Made by a program: the position numbers and the translations under genes. The notes under the pieces are model-generated. The model did no database searches, had not been told where the DNA came from, and saw nothing but the letters and a program-made list of their open reading frames with translations. 64,000 nucleotides of DNA, taken from NCBI GenBank assembly GCA_035445085.1, contig DAOMQA010000004.1, forward strand, positions 121,936 through 185,935. The letters are read 5' to 3'. Below are positions 55,554 to 63,260 of the stretch, piece after piece. This DNA comes from JBDHXE01 sp035445085. GTDB lineage: Bacteria; Bacteroidota; Ignavibacteria; Kapaibacteriales; UBA2268. How positions within the stretch are numbered: position 1 is the stretch's first letter; each line of letters opens with the position of its first letter.

Positions 55554-56372
55554 TTGACAGAAAAAATTAAATTAATATTTGTTGGTGATGTAGTCGGTAA
55601 TCCTGGAATGAATATTTTAGAGCAAGAATTGCCTAATTTAATAAATAAATATCAAGCAAACTTCATTGTTGTAAATGGCGAGAATGCTGATCAAGGAAAG
55701 GGTTTAAACGAAGATTTAACTAAAAGAATTTTTGATTTGGGTACTGATATAATTACAACAGGTAATCATATTTGGGAAAATTGGAAATCAAAACCGTTGT
55801 TGGCAACAAATGATAAAATAATAAGGCCGTCAAATTATCCGCCAGGTAATGTTGGTAAAGGTTTTAAAATTTTGCAATCAAAAAACAATTTTGCTGTTGC
55901 TGTTATTCAAATTCAAGGTAGGTCTTTAATGCAAGCTATCGATTGCCCTTTTAGAGGAATTGATAACGTTTTAAAATTTATTGGTAACCAAGCAAATATC
56001 ATTATTGTGGATTTTCATGCCGAAACAAGTGCAGAAAAAATCGCTATGGCTTGGCATTTAGATGGCAGGGTAAGTGCTTTACTTGGCACACACACACATA
56101 TTCAAACTGCCGACGCATGTATTTTCCCAAAAGGAATGGCGTATATTACTGATGTTGGTATGACTGGACCTTATGACTCGGTTGTAGGAATGAGGAAGGA
56201 CATTGCATTAAAAAGACAAATTTTGCAAACCGCCCATAAATACGAAGTTGCTGTTGATGACCCCAAAATTAGTGCTGTATATATAGAAATAGAGGCAAAT
56301 ACTGGACAAGCAATGAGAATAGAACCTATTATTCTCCCTAAATTTACAAAAAATATATTTGATGAATTATAA
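55554..56372 (+). CDS. ymdB: YmdB-family metallophosphoesterase
   Basis: A 272-residue calcineurin-like phosphoesterase (TIGR00282 type) from a TTG start at 55554. Metal ligands appear in FVGDVVGNPG (about 9-18), VVNGENAD (about 39-46), TTGNHIWENW (about 67-76), DFHAETSAEKIA and LGTHTHIQTADA. YmdB homologues hydrolyse 2',3'-cyclic nucleotides and affect RNA turnover in Bacillus. It is followed by asd, whose start lies 4 nt after the stop. Confidence 0.9.
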   Translation: MTEKIKLIFVGDVVGNPGMNILEQELPNLINKYQANFIVVNGENADQGKGLNEDLTKRIFDLGTDIITTGNHIWENWKSKPLLATNDKIIRPSNYPPGNVGKGFKILQSKNNFAVAVIQIQGRSLMQAIDCPFRGIDNVLKFIGNQANIIIVDFHAETSAEKIAMAWHLDGRVSALLGTHTHIQTADACIFPKGMAYITDVGMTGPYDSVVGMRKDIALKRQILQTAHKYEVAVDDPKISAVYIEIEANTGQAMRIEPIILPKFTKNIFDEL

Positions 56373-56376
56373 AATT

Positions 56377-57363
56377 ATGAAATTATATAATGTTGCAATT
56401 GTTGGAGCAAGTGGCTTAGTAGGCAGAAAGATGCTCCAAGTTTTAGAAGAAAGAAATTTCCCAATTAATAACTTGAAGCTGTTAGCTTCCGAACGTTCTG
56501 CTGGCAGAACAATGAAGTATAGGGGGAATGATTTACTTATTGAAAAATTAGAAGCAAATTCGTTTAATAATGTTGATATTGCCTTGTTTTCTGCTGGTAG
56601 TAATATCTCAAAGGAATATTCTAAGTATGCAGTACAATCAAAATGTATAGTTATAGACAATAGCTCTGCTTGGAGAATGACCGACGGTATTCCGCTAATA
56701 GTACCAGAAGTTAATTCTCACCAGCTAAAAGAGCATAATTATATCATAGCTAATCCTAACTGCTCTACAATACAATTAGTAGTTGCGCTCCACCCTATAC
56801 ACAAGAAATATGGTATTAAAAGATTAGTTTGCTCTACCTACCAATCAATCAGTGGAGCAGGTCAAAAGGGCGTAGATAAATTAATGACCGAAATAAGTGG
56901 TAATGAATACGATAGTAATATAAAATATGCTTATAACACTGCTTTTCATTCGTTTGCCGGCAACGATTTTACTGAAGAAGAGAACAAAATGATTAACGAA
57001 ATACACAAGATTATGGAAGATACACAAATAGGTATCGCTGTAACTTGTGTTAGAGTACCAACCTTAGGTGGGCATTCAGAAAGTGTAAACTTGGAATTAG
57101 AACACGAGTACTCATTAGAAGATGTACGCGAATTATTAGCTAATAGTGATAATATAGTATTGATGGATAAACCGCAAGAAAATATATATCCGTACCCTCA
57201 ATTAAGCAACGACAAAGATTTTGTATTTGTTGGCAGACTTCGCAGAGACAATAGTGTTGAAAATGGTTTATATCTTTGGGTAGTGGCAGACAACTTACGT
57301 AAAGGTGCCGCCACTAATGCCGTTCAAATTGCCGAAAAATTAATAGAATTAGAATTAGTTTAA
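56377..57363 (+). CDS. asd: Aspartate-semialdehyde dehydrogenase
   Basis: A 328-residue enzyme from ATG 56377, giving MKLYNVAIVGASGLVGRKML as in other Asd proteins; earlier in-frame starts at 56359 and 56362 would overlap ymdB. The catalytic Cys lies in IANPNCSTIQLV (about C126), with TYQSISGAGQKG and GGHSESVN further on. It makes aspartate semialdehyde for lysine, threonine and methionine synthesis. Its stop overlaps the stop of the opposite lipoprotein gene. Confidence 0.95.
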   Translation: MKLYNVAIVGASGLVGRKMLQVLEERNFPINNLKLLASERSAGRTMKYRGNDLLIEKLEANSFNNVDIALFSAGSNISKEYSKYAVQSKCIVIDNSSAWRMTDGIPLIVPEVNSHQLKEHNYIIANPNCSTIQLVVALHPIHKKYGIKRLVCSTYQSISGAGQKGVDKLMTEISGNEYDSNIKYAYNTAFHSFAGNDFTEEENKMINEIHKIMEDTQIGIAVTCVRVPTLGGHSESVNLELEHEYSLEDVRELLANSDNIVLMDKPQENIYPYPQLSNDKDFVFVGRLRRDNSVENGLYLWVVADNLRKGAATNAVQIAEKLIELELV

Positions 57364-57998
57364 AAAAGATATTTATCTTGTTTTAATATTACTCTTAGTT
57401 GGTTGCGCATAGTATTAATTTCCTCATTCGTATGATGAGATTGGAAAAACAATTTCAAAACGTAATGAGGATTTTCTGCATCACCTTGATTAAGTAAATG
57501 TGCCACAAATACCCTATCTGGATTTGTTGAAGACATTATAAATACTTCTACAATATCACCATCATCCTCTGTATCATTTTCTAAATCATTGAATACTAAA
57601 GCAGCAAATTTATCCTTGTAATAATAATGACTAAATGCATCAAGTCCAATTCTGTCAATAATTGTCAAACTATCGCCTAAGGCAGATTGTAGGAAATACT
57701 TCGATTCTCTTTTTCCACTTAAATAATCATTAAATGCGTTCCTTAAAGCAATAATTGGAGGATATGCTTTAATTCCTTCAGCAACTTTTAATTGCTCTGG
57801 CGTAAATTCAATTGGCTTGATTTTATCATCCCATAAGTTAGGGTTATATCCTTGACGGTAAGGTATTTGTGCATTACTTTTGACTTGCACATTTTCATCT
57901 AATAGTTTAGTATCTTGTGCTATATCAACTTTCTTATCGCTACTACAAGCAAATAGAGATATGATACATGTTATAAGCAGAATCAATATATTTTTCAA
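57360..57998 (-). CDS. Lipoprotein of unknown function
   Basis: A 212-residue protein with lipoprotein signal (ILLITCIISLFACSSDKK, Cys about 18). The mature part has a beta-rich domain around 95-180 (SALGDSLTIIDRIGLDAFSH and VAHLLNQGDAENPHYVLKL). No family was recognised. It is monocistronic, convergent with asd. Confidence 0.75.
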   Translation of the reverse strand: MKNILILLITCIISLFACSSDKKVDIAQDTKLLDENVQVKSNAQIPYRQGYNPNLWDDKIKPIEFTPEQLKVAEGIKAYPPIIALRNAFNDYLSGKRESKYFLQSALGDSLTIIDRIGLDAFSHYYYKDKFAALVFNDLENDTEDDGDIVEVFIMSSTNPDRVFVAHLLNQGDAENPHYVLKLFFQSHHTNEEINTMRNQLRVILKQDKYLF

Positions 57999-58085
57999 TT
58001 TAAATTTCTCAATAATGATACACTAAAAATATTAACGAATAATATGCTTCTTCATTAGATATTAAATTTAACACTATCAATAAAT

Positions 58086-58523
58086 ATGAAAATAATTATA
58101 CAAAGAGTCAGTAGTGCTCACGTAGAAATTGAGGGCAAAATTAAAGGAAAGATTAATAATGGATTTATGATTTTAGTAGGATTTAAAGAAAATGACACCA
58201 ATGAAACTATTGATTGGATGTGTAATAAGATTGTTAGTCTAAGAATATTTTCAGATTTAGAAGACAAAATGAATTTATCATTATCTGATATAAATGGCGA
58301 AATTCTCCTTATTTCTAATTTCACATTATACGGAGACGCCCAGAAGGGTAATAGACCAAGTTTTTCAAATGCTGCCAAGCCCAATATTGCACTTCCATTA
58401 TATAATTATATGATAGAGCGACTAAAAAGTTTGGGAATAAATACCGAAAGTGGTATTTTTGGAGCTTCTATGAAAGTCAGTTTAATAAATGACGGTCCTG
58501 TAACAATTACTTTAGAGAGATAA
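58086..58523 (+). CDS. dtd: D-aminoacyl-tRNA deacylase
   Basis: A 145-residue protein opening MKIIIQRVSSAHVEIEGK. The catalytic region is SNFTLYGDAQKGNRPSF (about 79-95), and the cross-subunit GlyxPro-type motif is NDGPVTI (about 136-142). The commonly seen SQFTLY is SNFTLY here, a conservative change. It removes D-amino acids mischarged on tRNA. A saccharopine-dehydrogenase-family gene follows 14 nt later. Confidence 0.92.
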   Translation: MKIIIQRVSSAHVEIEGKIKGKINNGFMILVGFKENDTNETIDWMCNKIVSLRIFSDLEDKMNLSLSDINGEILLISNFTLYGDAQKGNRPSFSNAAKPNIALPLYNYMIERLKSLGINTESGIFGASMKVSLINDGPVTITLER

Positions 58524-58537
58524 ACAAGGAGAGATAG

Positions 58538-59662
58538 ATGAAGAAAGTGGCGGTATTGGGCGCAGGAATGGTCGGCAGCGCAATAGCACGAGATTTAGCT
58601 AATAATTTTGACGTTACATCTTTTGATATGAATGAAGGAAAACTAAATTCTTTATCGAATTATGGTATTAAAACTCATTATACGGATTTGAGTTCCCCTG
58701 AAAATATATCAAGTGCTATACAAGGGTCTGATTTTGTAGTTAATGCAACACCCGGCTTTATGGGATATACCACTCTAAGAGAAATTATTAAAAATAAAAA
58801 GGATGTCGTTGATATTGCCTTTTTTCCTGAAAATAGCTTAGAATTAAATAGTTTAGCAGAAGAAAACGGTGTTACTGCTATAGTTGATATTGGCGTTGCA
58901 CCTGGAATGAGTAACTTTTTATTAGGTTATCATTCAAGATTGATGAAGGTAAATGATTTTATCTGTTATGTAGGTGGGTTACCAGTAATTCGTGAACTAC
59001 CTTTTCAATACAAAGCCCCCTTCTCCCCTATTGATGTAATAGAAGAATATACTCGTATTGCGAGATTTGTCGAAAATGGTAAAATCGTAAGCAAAGCAGC
59101 TATGAGCGATAGAGAATACATTTCATTTGAAGGGATTGGCACTTTAGAGGCTTTTAATAGTGATGGACTCCGTACACTAATCGATACGATAGATGTACCA
59201 AATATGATTGAAAAGACATTGCGATACCCTGGCCATATAGAAATGATTATTAATTTAAGGGATATGGGTTTCTTTGAAAATTCTGAAATCATTGTAAAAG
59301 ACCAACATGTAAATATATTAGATTTTACTTCTAAAGTATTAATTAATAAATGGAAATTAAATGATAATGATACTGAATTTACAGTTATGAAAATCATTAT
59401 AAGAGGTGTTGAAAATGATAAAATGCTTGAATACACTTATAATTTATTAGATAGAACAGATACACAAAATAATATATCATCAATGGCTAGAACAACTGGT
59501 TATACAGCAACAGCAGCTTTAAATATGATAAATGAGGGATTGTTTAATAAAAAAGGCGTGTTCCCACCAGAAAATATAGCTTTAAATTACGATATATATC
59601 AATATATTCTTAGTTATCTAAAGCTAAGAGGTATCGATTATAGATTGGAAGTTAAGTATTAG
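58538..59662 (+). CDS. Saccharopine dehydrogenase-family NAD(P)-binding protein
   Basis: A 374-residue oxidoreductase with a Rossmann start VAVLGAGMVGSAIARDLA (about 4-21), NATPGFMGYTTLR, VDIGVAPGMSNFLLG and a C-terminal saccharopine-dehydrogenase domain. Relatives include lysine 6-dehydrogenase and saccharopine/carboxynorspermidine enzymes; the exact substrate cannot be read off. A GGAGAG ribosome site lies upstream of the ATG. A possible link to lysine metabolism with asd and gcdH is context only. Confidence 0.8.
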   Translation: MKKVAVLGAGMVGSAIARDLANNFDVTSFDMNEGKLNSLSNYGIKTHYTDLSSPENISSAIQGSDFVVNATPGFMGYTTLREIIKNKKDVVDIAFFPENSLELNSLAEENGVTAIVDIGVAPGMSNFLLGYHSRLMKVNDFICYVGGLPVIRELPFQYKAPFSPIDVIEEYTRIARFVENGKIVSKAAMSDREYISFEGIGTLEAFNSDGLRTLIDTIDVPNMIEKTLRYPGHIEMIINLRDMGFFENSEIIVKDQHVNILDFTSKVLINKWKLNDNDTEFTVMKIIIRGVENDKMLEYTYNLLDRTDTQNNISSMARTTGYTATAALNMINEGLFNKKGVFPPENIALNYDIYQYILSYLKLRGIDYRLEVKY

Positions 59663-59699
59663 ATATTTAGATGTTAGAAATTAGATTTATTATTGAATT

Positions 59700-60995
59700 A
59701 TGAAAACAGTTACAGTACATACTTTAGGCTGCAAAGTAAACTATTCGGAAACAGCCCAATTAGTAGATAAGTTCGAAGAATTAGGATATACTATCAAAGA
59801 ATTTGGTGAACAAAGTGATATTATATTAATCAATACTTGCTCTGTTACAAACAATGCGGACGTAGAAGCGCGTAAAATTATTCGAAGAGCAAAACGAAAA
59901 TCACCTAATGCCTTTTTAGGTGTTTTAGGTTGCTATGCTCAATTAAAGCCAGACGAGGTAGCTCAGATAGAAGGTGTAGATGGTGTGTTTGGGCAGCGAG
60001 AAAAATTTATGATACCGTCATTAATCCATCAATATATGAATGGTGATATGACTCAAATCAATGTATCTTGTATTGAAGATTTGCCGTTTGAACCTGCTGT
60101 AACTACCGATAGCGAGTCAAGAACTCGCGCCTTCTTAAAATTACAAGATGGTTGCAATTATTTCTGCTCATTTTGCACTATTCCAAACGCTAGGGGCCGA
60201 AGTAGAAGCATTGATATTGCTCATATACCAAGACAATTAGAAAAAGTTGTAAATGCAGGCTATAAAGAAGTAGTTATTTCAGGTATTAACCTAGGCGATT
60301 ATAAGTCTAAGAATGGCGAAAACTTTATAGATTTAGTAAAATTAATTTCCCAATCTGAACAGAATTTAAGGGTAAGAATATCATCGGTAGAACCTAATTT
60401 AGTAAAAGATGAAATAATAGATATTGTACATTCTTCGGATAAATTTTGTAAGCATTTTCATATCCCACTGCAAAGTGGTTCTAAAGAAATATTGCGTAAA
60501 ATGAAACGTAGATATAGACCAGAACAATACAAAGAGTTAGTTTATAAAATTAAAGATAAAATACCTAATTGTGGAATAGGTGTTGATGTAATCGTAGGCT
60601 TTCCGGGTGAAACTGATGAATATTTCATCGAAACATTCGACTTATTAAACGAATTACCGATATCTTATTTACATGTGTTTACTTATTCCGAAAGAGATAA
60701 TACACCTGCTATAAAGTTTCCCAACCCAGTAAAAATTGAAGAAAGAAAAAGGCGAACCAATATCTTAAGAGATTTATCATTTGCAAAGAAGCAGGAATTT
60801 TATGCACAACAAATTGGAAAATTGCTTACTGTAATACCAGAATCTTTCAATGAGAGCGAAGGACAATGGAAAAGCTGGTCTGATAATTATGTAAGGGTTA
60901 AATTTCCGGCAGATAAATCTTTGAAGAAAGATTTTACTAAGATTTTGATAACTAGTTCTGATGATGAATTTGCTTACGGCACAATTTTTAAATAG
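59700..60995 (+). CDS. mtaB: tRNA t6A37 methylthiotransferase MtaB
   Basis: A 431-residue radical SAM enzyme. The N-terminal domain binds an iron-sulfur cluster through C11 (HTLGCKVN), C47 (INTCSV) and C78 (LGCYAQ). The radical SAM motif is CNYFCSFCTIPNARG (Cys about 151, 155, 158). The opening HTLGCKVNYSETAQLVDKF is that of MtaB rather than MiaB or RimO. It converts t6A37 to ms2t6A37 in tRNA. Confidence 0.93.
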   Translation: MKTVTVHTLGCKVNYSETAQLVDKFEELGYTIKEFGEQSDIILINTCSVTNNADVEARKIIRRAKRKSPNAFLGVLGCYAQLKPDEVAQIEGVDGVFGQREKFMIPSLIHQYMNGDMTQINVSCIEDLPFEPAVTTDSESRTRAFLKLQDGCNYFCSFCTIPNARGRSRSIDIAHIPRQLEKVVNAGYKEVVISGINLGDYKSKNGENFIDLVKLISQSEQNLRVRISSVEPNLVKDEIIDIVHSSDKFCKHFHIPLQSGSKEILRKMKRRYRPEQYKELVYKIKDKIPNCGIGVDVIVGFPGETDEYFIETFDLLNELPISYLHVFTYSERDNTPAIKFPNPVKIEERKRRTNILRDLSFAKKQEFYAQQIGKLLTVIPESFNESEGQWKSWSDNYVRVKFPADKSLKKDFTKILITSSDDEFAYGTIFK

Positions 60996-61034
60996 TCTAT
61001 TGTTTTAAAGTAAAGTTATTTAGTAGCAGTTTAG

Positions 61035-61042
61035 TATATTTG
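61035..61042 (+). promoter_or_regulatory. Candidate -7 element for pheS
   Basis: TATATTTG (TAnnTTTG) 28 nt upstream of the pheS ATG; -33 box not obvious. Confidence 0.45.
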
Positions 61043-61070
61043 TTTTTTTGAAATTGATATTGTTAATAGA

Positions 61071-62087
61071 ATGATTGAATTAATAAGAGAAATGAGAGCT
61101 AATTTGGAAAATTTATTTCCAACATTAGATTCAGTAGAAAAATTAGAGAATTTTAAGTTAGAATATTTAGTAAAAAAAGGTAAGATTCAGAGATTTTTTG
61201 ATGAATTAAAAACTGTACACGTAAGTGAAAAGCCTATAGTAGGTAAAGAGTTAAATGAATTAAGAAAATTTGCCGACAACAACTATTCCGAGTTACTGCT
61301 TAAATTTGGAGACCATCAAGAGAAAAGTGTAGATATAGATTTAACACTACCGGGCAGGGTATCGAAGAAAGGTACATATCACCCTGTTTTACAAAATATA
61401 GATGCATTTATAGATATTTTTAAGAATATGGGATTTACAGTAGCCGAAAGTGTGGATATTGAAGATGATTTTCATAATTTTGATGCTTTAAATTTCCCAG
61501 CAGACCACCCAGCAAGGGATATGCAAGATACCTTTTTTATACAGTCAGGAAGAAATGATTTATTATTACGTACTCATACTTCTCCCGTACAAATTAGGTT
61601 AATGAAGTCGCAAACTCCACCAATTAGGTCAATTATGCCGGGCAGAGTCTATAGAAATGAATCAATAAGTGCAAGGTCATTAGCTGAATTTCATCAAATT
61701 GAAGGCTTGTGCATAGATAAAAATGTTACTTTTAAGGAATTGAAGGCAACTATGATTACATTTGCAAAAAAGATGTACGGAAATAATTCTAAATTTAGAT
61801 TCAGACCTTCATTTTTCCCATTTACTGAACCAAGTGCTGAAGTTGATATAAGTTGCTATTTATGTGATGGCAAAGGTTGTAGGGTATGCAAAAACTCTGG
61901 TTGGCTTGAAATTGCAGGTTGTGGTATGGTTCATCCTAACGTATTAAAGGCAGGTGGAATTGACCCAGAAGAATATACAGGCTATGCATTTGGTTTCGGG
62001 GTCGAAAGAGTAACAATGTTAACGGGCGGGATTGATGATATTAGGCTACTTTATGATAACGATATAAGATTTTTACAACAATTTTAA
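61071..62087 (+). CDS. pheS: Phenylalanyl-tRNA synthetase alpha subunit
   Basis: A 338-residue class II synthetase subunit. The N-terminal tRNA-binding coiled coil (about 1-90) leads to the catalytic core: FHNFDALNFPADHPARDMQD (about 139-158), LLRTHTSPVQIR, GRVYRNESISARSLAEFHQI, FPFTEPSAEVDI (motif 2/3 region) and GFGVERVTML. A CDGKGCRVCKNSGW zinc-knuckle-like insertion occurs near the C-terminus. Length is standard. pheT is not adjacent, as the tRNA-Glu follows. Confidence 0.96.
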   Translation: MIELIREMRANLENLFPTLDSVEKLENFKLEYLVKKGKIQRFFDELKTVHVSEKPIVGKELNELRKFADNNYSELLLKFGDHQEKSVDIDLTLPGRVSKKGTYHPVLQNIDAFIDIFKNMGFTVAESVDIEDDFHNFDALNFPADHPARDMQDTFFIQSGRNDLLLRTHTSPVQIRLMKSQTPPIRSIMPGRVYRNESISARSLAEFHQIEGLCIDKNVTFKELKATMITFAKKMYGNNSKFRFRPSFFPFTEPSAEVDISCYLCDGKGCRVCKNSGWLEIAGCGMVHPNVLKAGGIDPEEYTGYAFGFGVERVTMLTGGIDDIRLLYDNDIRFLQQF

Positions 62088-62104
62088 TTTTTGTAAAAAA
62101 ATAA

Positions 62105-62136
62105 TTTGGAGATATGCTCAAAAAGCCTTACTTTTG
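62105..62136 (+). promoter_or_regulatory. Consensus promoter of tRNA-Glu
   Basis: TTTG (62105-62108), 20-nt spacer, TACTTTTG (62129-62136): a full match to the Bacteroidota TTTG-N19-21-TAnnTTTG promoter, 30 nt upstream of the mature tRNA. Confidence 0.75.
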
Positions 62137-62165
62137 TATTCTATACTTAACTAAGTAATGGTATT

Positions 62166-62237
62166 GGTCCCATAGACTAACGGTTAGGTCACAAGCCTTT
62201 CACGCTTGCAGTAGGGGTTCGAATCCCCTTGGGATCA
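62166..62237 (+). tRNA. tRNA-Glu (anticodon UUC)
   Basis: A 72-nt cloverleaf: acceptor GGTCCCA pairs with TGGGATC, the D arm is present, the anticodon stem CAAGC/GCTTG holds loop CTTTCAC (anticodon TTC), and the T arm is GGGGTTCGAATCCCC. The 3' CCA is not encoded (CA follows). It has its own promoter and terminator, and marks the boundary between core and apparently accessory DNA. Confidence 0.96.
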
Positions 62238-62243
62238 CAAAGA

Positions 62244-62270
62244 AGCTGAGCATAACGCTCGGCTTTTTTT
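62244..62270 (+). terminator. Rho-independent terminator of tRNA-Glu
   Basis: AGCTGAGC (62244-62251), 5-nt loop, GCTCGGCT (62257-62264), then a T run. One G-T wobble in an 8-bp stem. Confidence 0.85.
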
Positions 62271-62283
62271 ATTATATACCCTG

Positions 62284-62461
62284 CTAAATTATATATAACA
62301 TCAAATTGAAAGCATAATGATAGGGGTTATGGCTCGGCATTAATTCATGTAGAGGATCAACAGATAAAAATCTGCCTATACGGAGCCGCATACATACGGT
62401 AATCCATAGAGTAGTAGGCACTCTTGCCTTCGTATTTTCTATATTTTGTTTGTGTTGCCAT
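62284..62461 (-). pseudogene. Truncated, frameshifted Rhs/YD-repeat core fragment
   Basis: Translating the minus strand gives, in one frame, EGKSAYYSMDYRMYA and, after a one-base shift near 62383, RIGRFLSVDPLHELMPSHNP then YHYAFN. Together these match the end of the Rhs/YD-repeat core domain (the familiar YGFRMYDPRIGRFLSVDPL type, followed by an SPYxYxxN stretch). The reading is cut off right after YAFN, before the usual NP and DPxG, so no toxin domain follows. It ends 14 nt before the tRNA terminator. It looks like a decayed orphan core module. A shift could also be a sequencing error. Confidence 0.65.
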
Positions 62462-62477
62462 AGTTTTTTTATAAAAT

Positions 62478-62510
62478 CCCTCACCTCAAGCGAAAGTATG
62501 GAAGTGAGGG
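62478..62510 (-). terminator. Hairpin after the candidate immunity gene
   Basis: CCCTCAC (62478-62484) pairs with GTGAGGG (62504-62510) and the pairing continues imperfectly. On the minus strand it lies 9 nt after the stop at 62519 and is followed by an ATTTTAT stretch. A modest terminator; the loop is large. Confidence 0.5.
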
Positions 62511-62518
62511 GGAATATC

Positions 62519-63259
62519 TTATAAGAAATCTTGATCCGTATGGCCAAACTTGTCAAAAAGAATTCCTTTTTTGTATAATAATCTTAACCAAGAAAATAAT
62601 CTAATAGCATCATTTTCATAAAATACTTTATCAAAATCCAGATAACCACAATCTGAGGGAAATCTCCAAAAATTAGGTTCAAAAATTATCGATTTTTCCT
62701 TTTTGCCATCAACTTTGAATAATAAAAAATCAAACATAAATTCTGGTTTTATTTTATTATTTAACTTTAAATTTAACCTTTCACGATTTCTTAATTTCTC
62801 AAAAACAATATTTGAGTCAAATATTGTAGAACAAATTGTATCGTTTTTATTATAATAAAATACTGTAATAGAACCACTTTTCTTACTATCAAAATCTTTA
62901 ATAAATAAATATTGAGCGAATTCTTTGATATTAGTGTTATTTTCTTCGCCTTGTTTGTTGGTAAGAGTTAATCCAACTCTATTGATTAATATGTAATATG
63001 ATGAATCCTTCATTGAATTTAGGAAATGATATTTTAAATTATTGAATCTTTTTGACCTCCTTAAATCAATGATATTATTGTTAAAAGGAACAAAACCAAT
63101 TGAATCAAAATGCACTGAAACAATTTCAGAAGTTAAACAATAAAAAGATGATATTTGTAAAGAATCATGCAAATTTAAGAACTCATCATATGAACGTTGA
63201 TCATTTAAGCATATCAAAAATGATGAAAAGAAAAAGAATAAAATTACTATTTTTTTCAT
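62519..63259 (-). CDS. Small exported protein; candidate immunity protein for the adjacent toxin-like gene
   Basis: A 246-residue protein with an N-terminal signal sequence (IVILFFFFSSFLICLNDQ) and no recognisable conserved domain; the rest is beta/alpha-mixed, Asn- and Lys-rich (ENNTNIKEFAQYLFIKDFDS and DTICSTIFDSNIVFEKLRN). It begins 1 nt after the stop of the HEFFH-domain gene, so the two are probably cotranscribed. Position directly 3' of a toxin-like C-terminus is where immunity genes of polymorphic toxins sit. An exported immunity protein would fit a toxin acting in the periplasm, but the function is inference only. Confidence 0.6.
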   Translation of the reverse strand: MKKIVILFFFFSSFLICLNDQRSYDEFLNLHDSLQISSFYCLTSEIVSVHFDSIGFVPFNNNIIDLRRSKRFNNLKYHFLNSMKDSSYYILINRVGLTLTNKQGEENNTNIKEFAQYLFIKDFDSKKSGSITVFYYNKNDTICSTIFDSNIVFEKLRNRERLNLKLNNKIKPEFMFDFLLFKVDGKKEKSIIFEPNFWRFPSDCGYLDFDKVFYENDAIRLFSWLRLLYKKGILFDKFGHTDQDFL

Positions 63260-63260
63260 A

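Noticed and set aside
34399..62377. Identical 15-mer shared by the 34.4 kb terminator and the Rhs remnant (62363-62377)
   Set aside because: A single 15-nt match in AT-rich DNA with no other copies is best explained by chance; it is not a mobile-element repeat.
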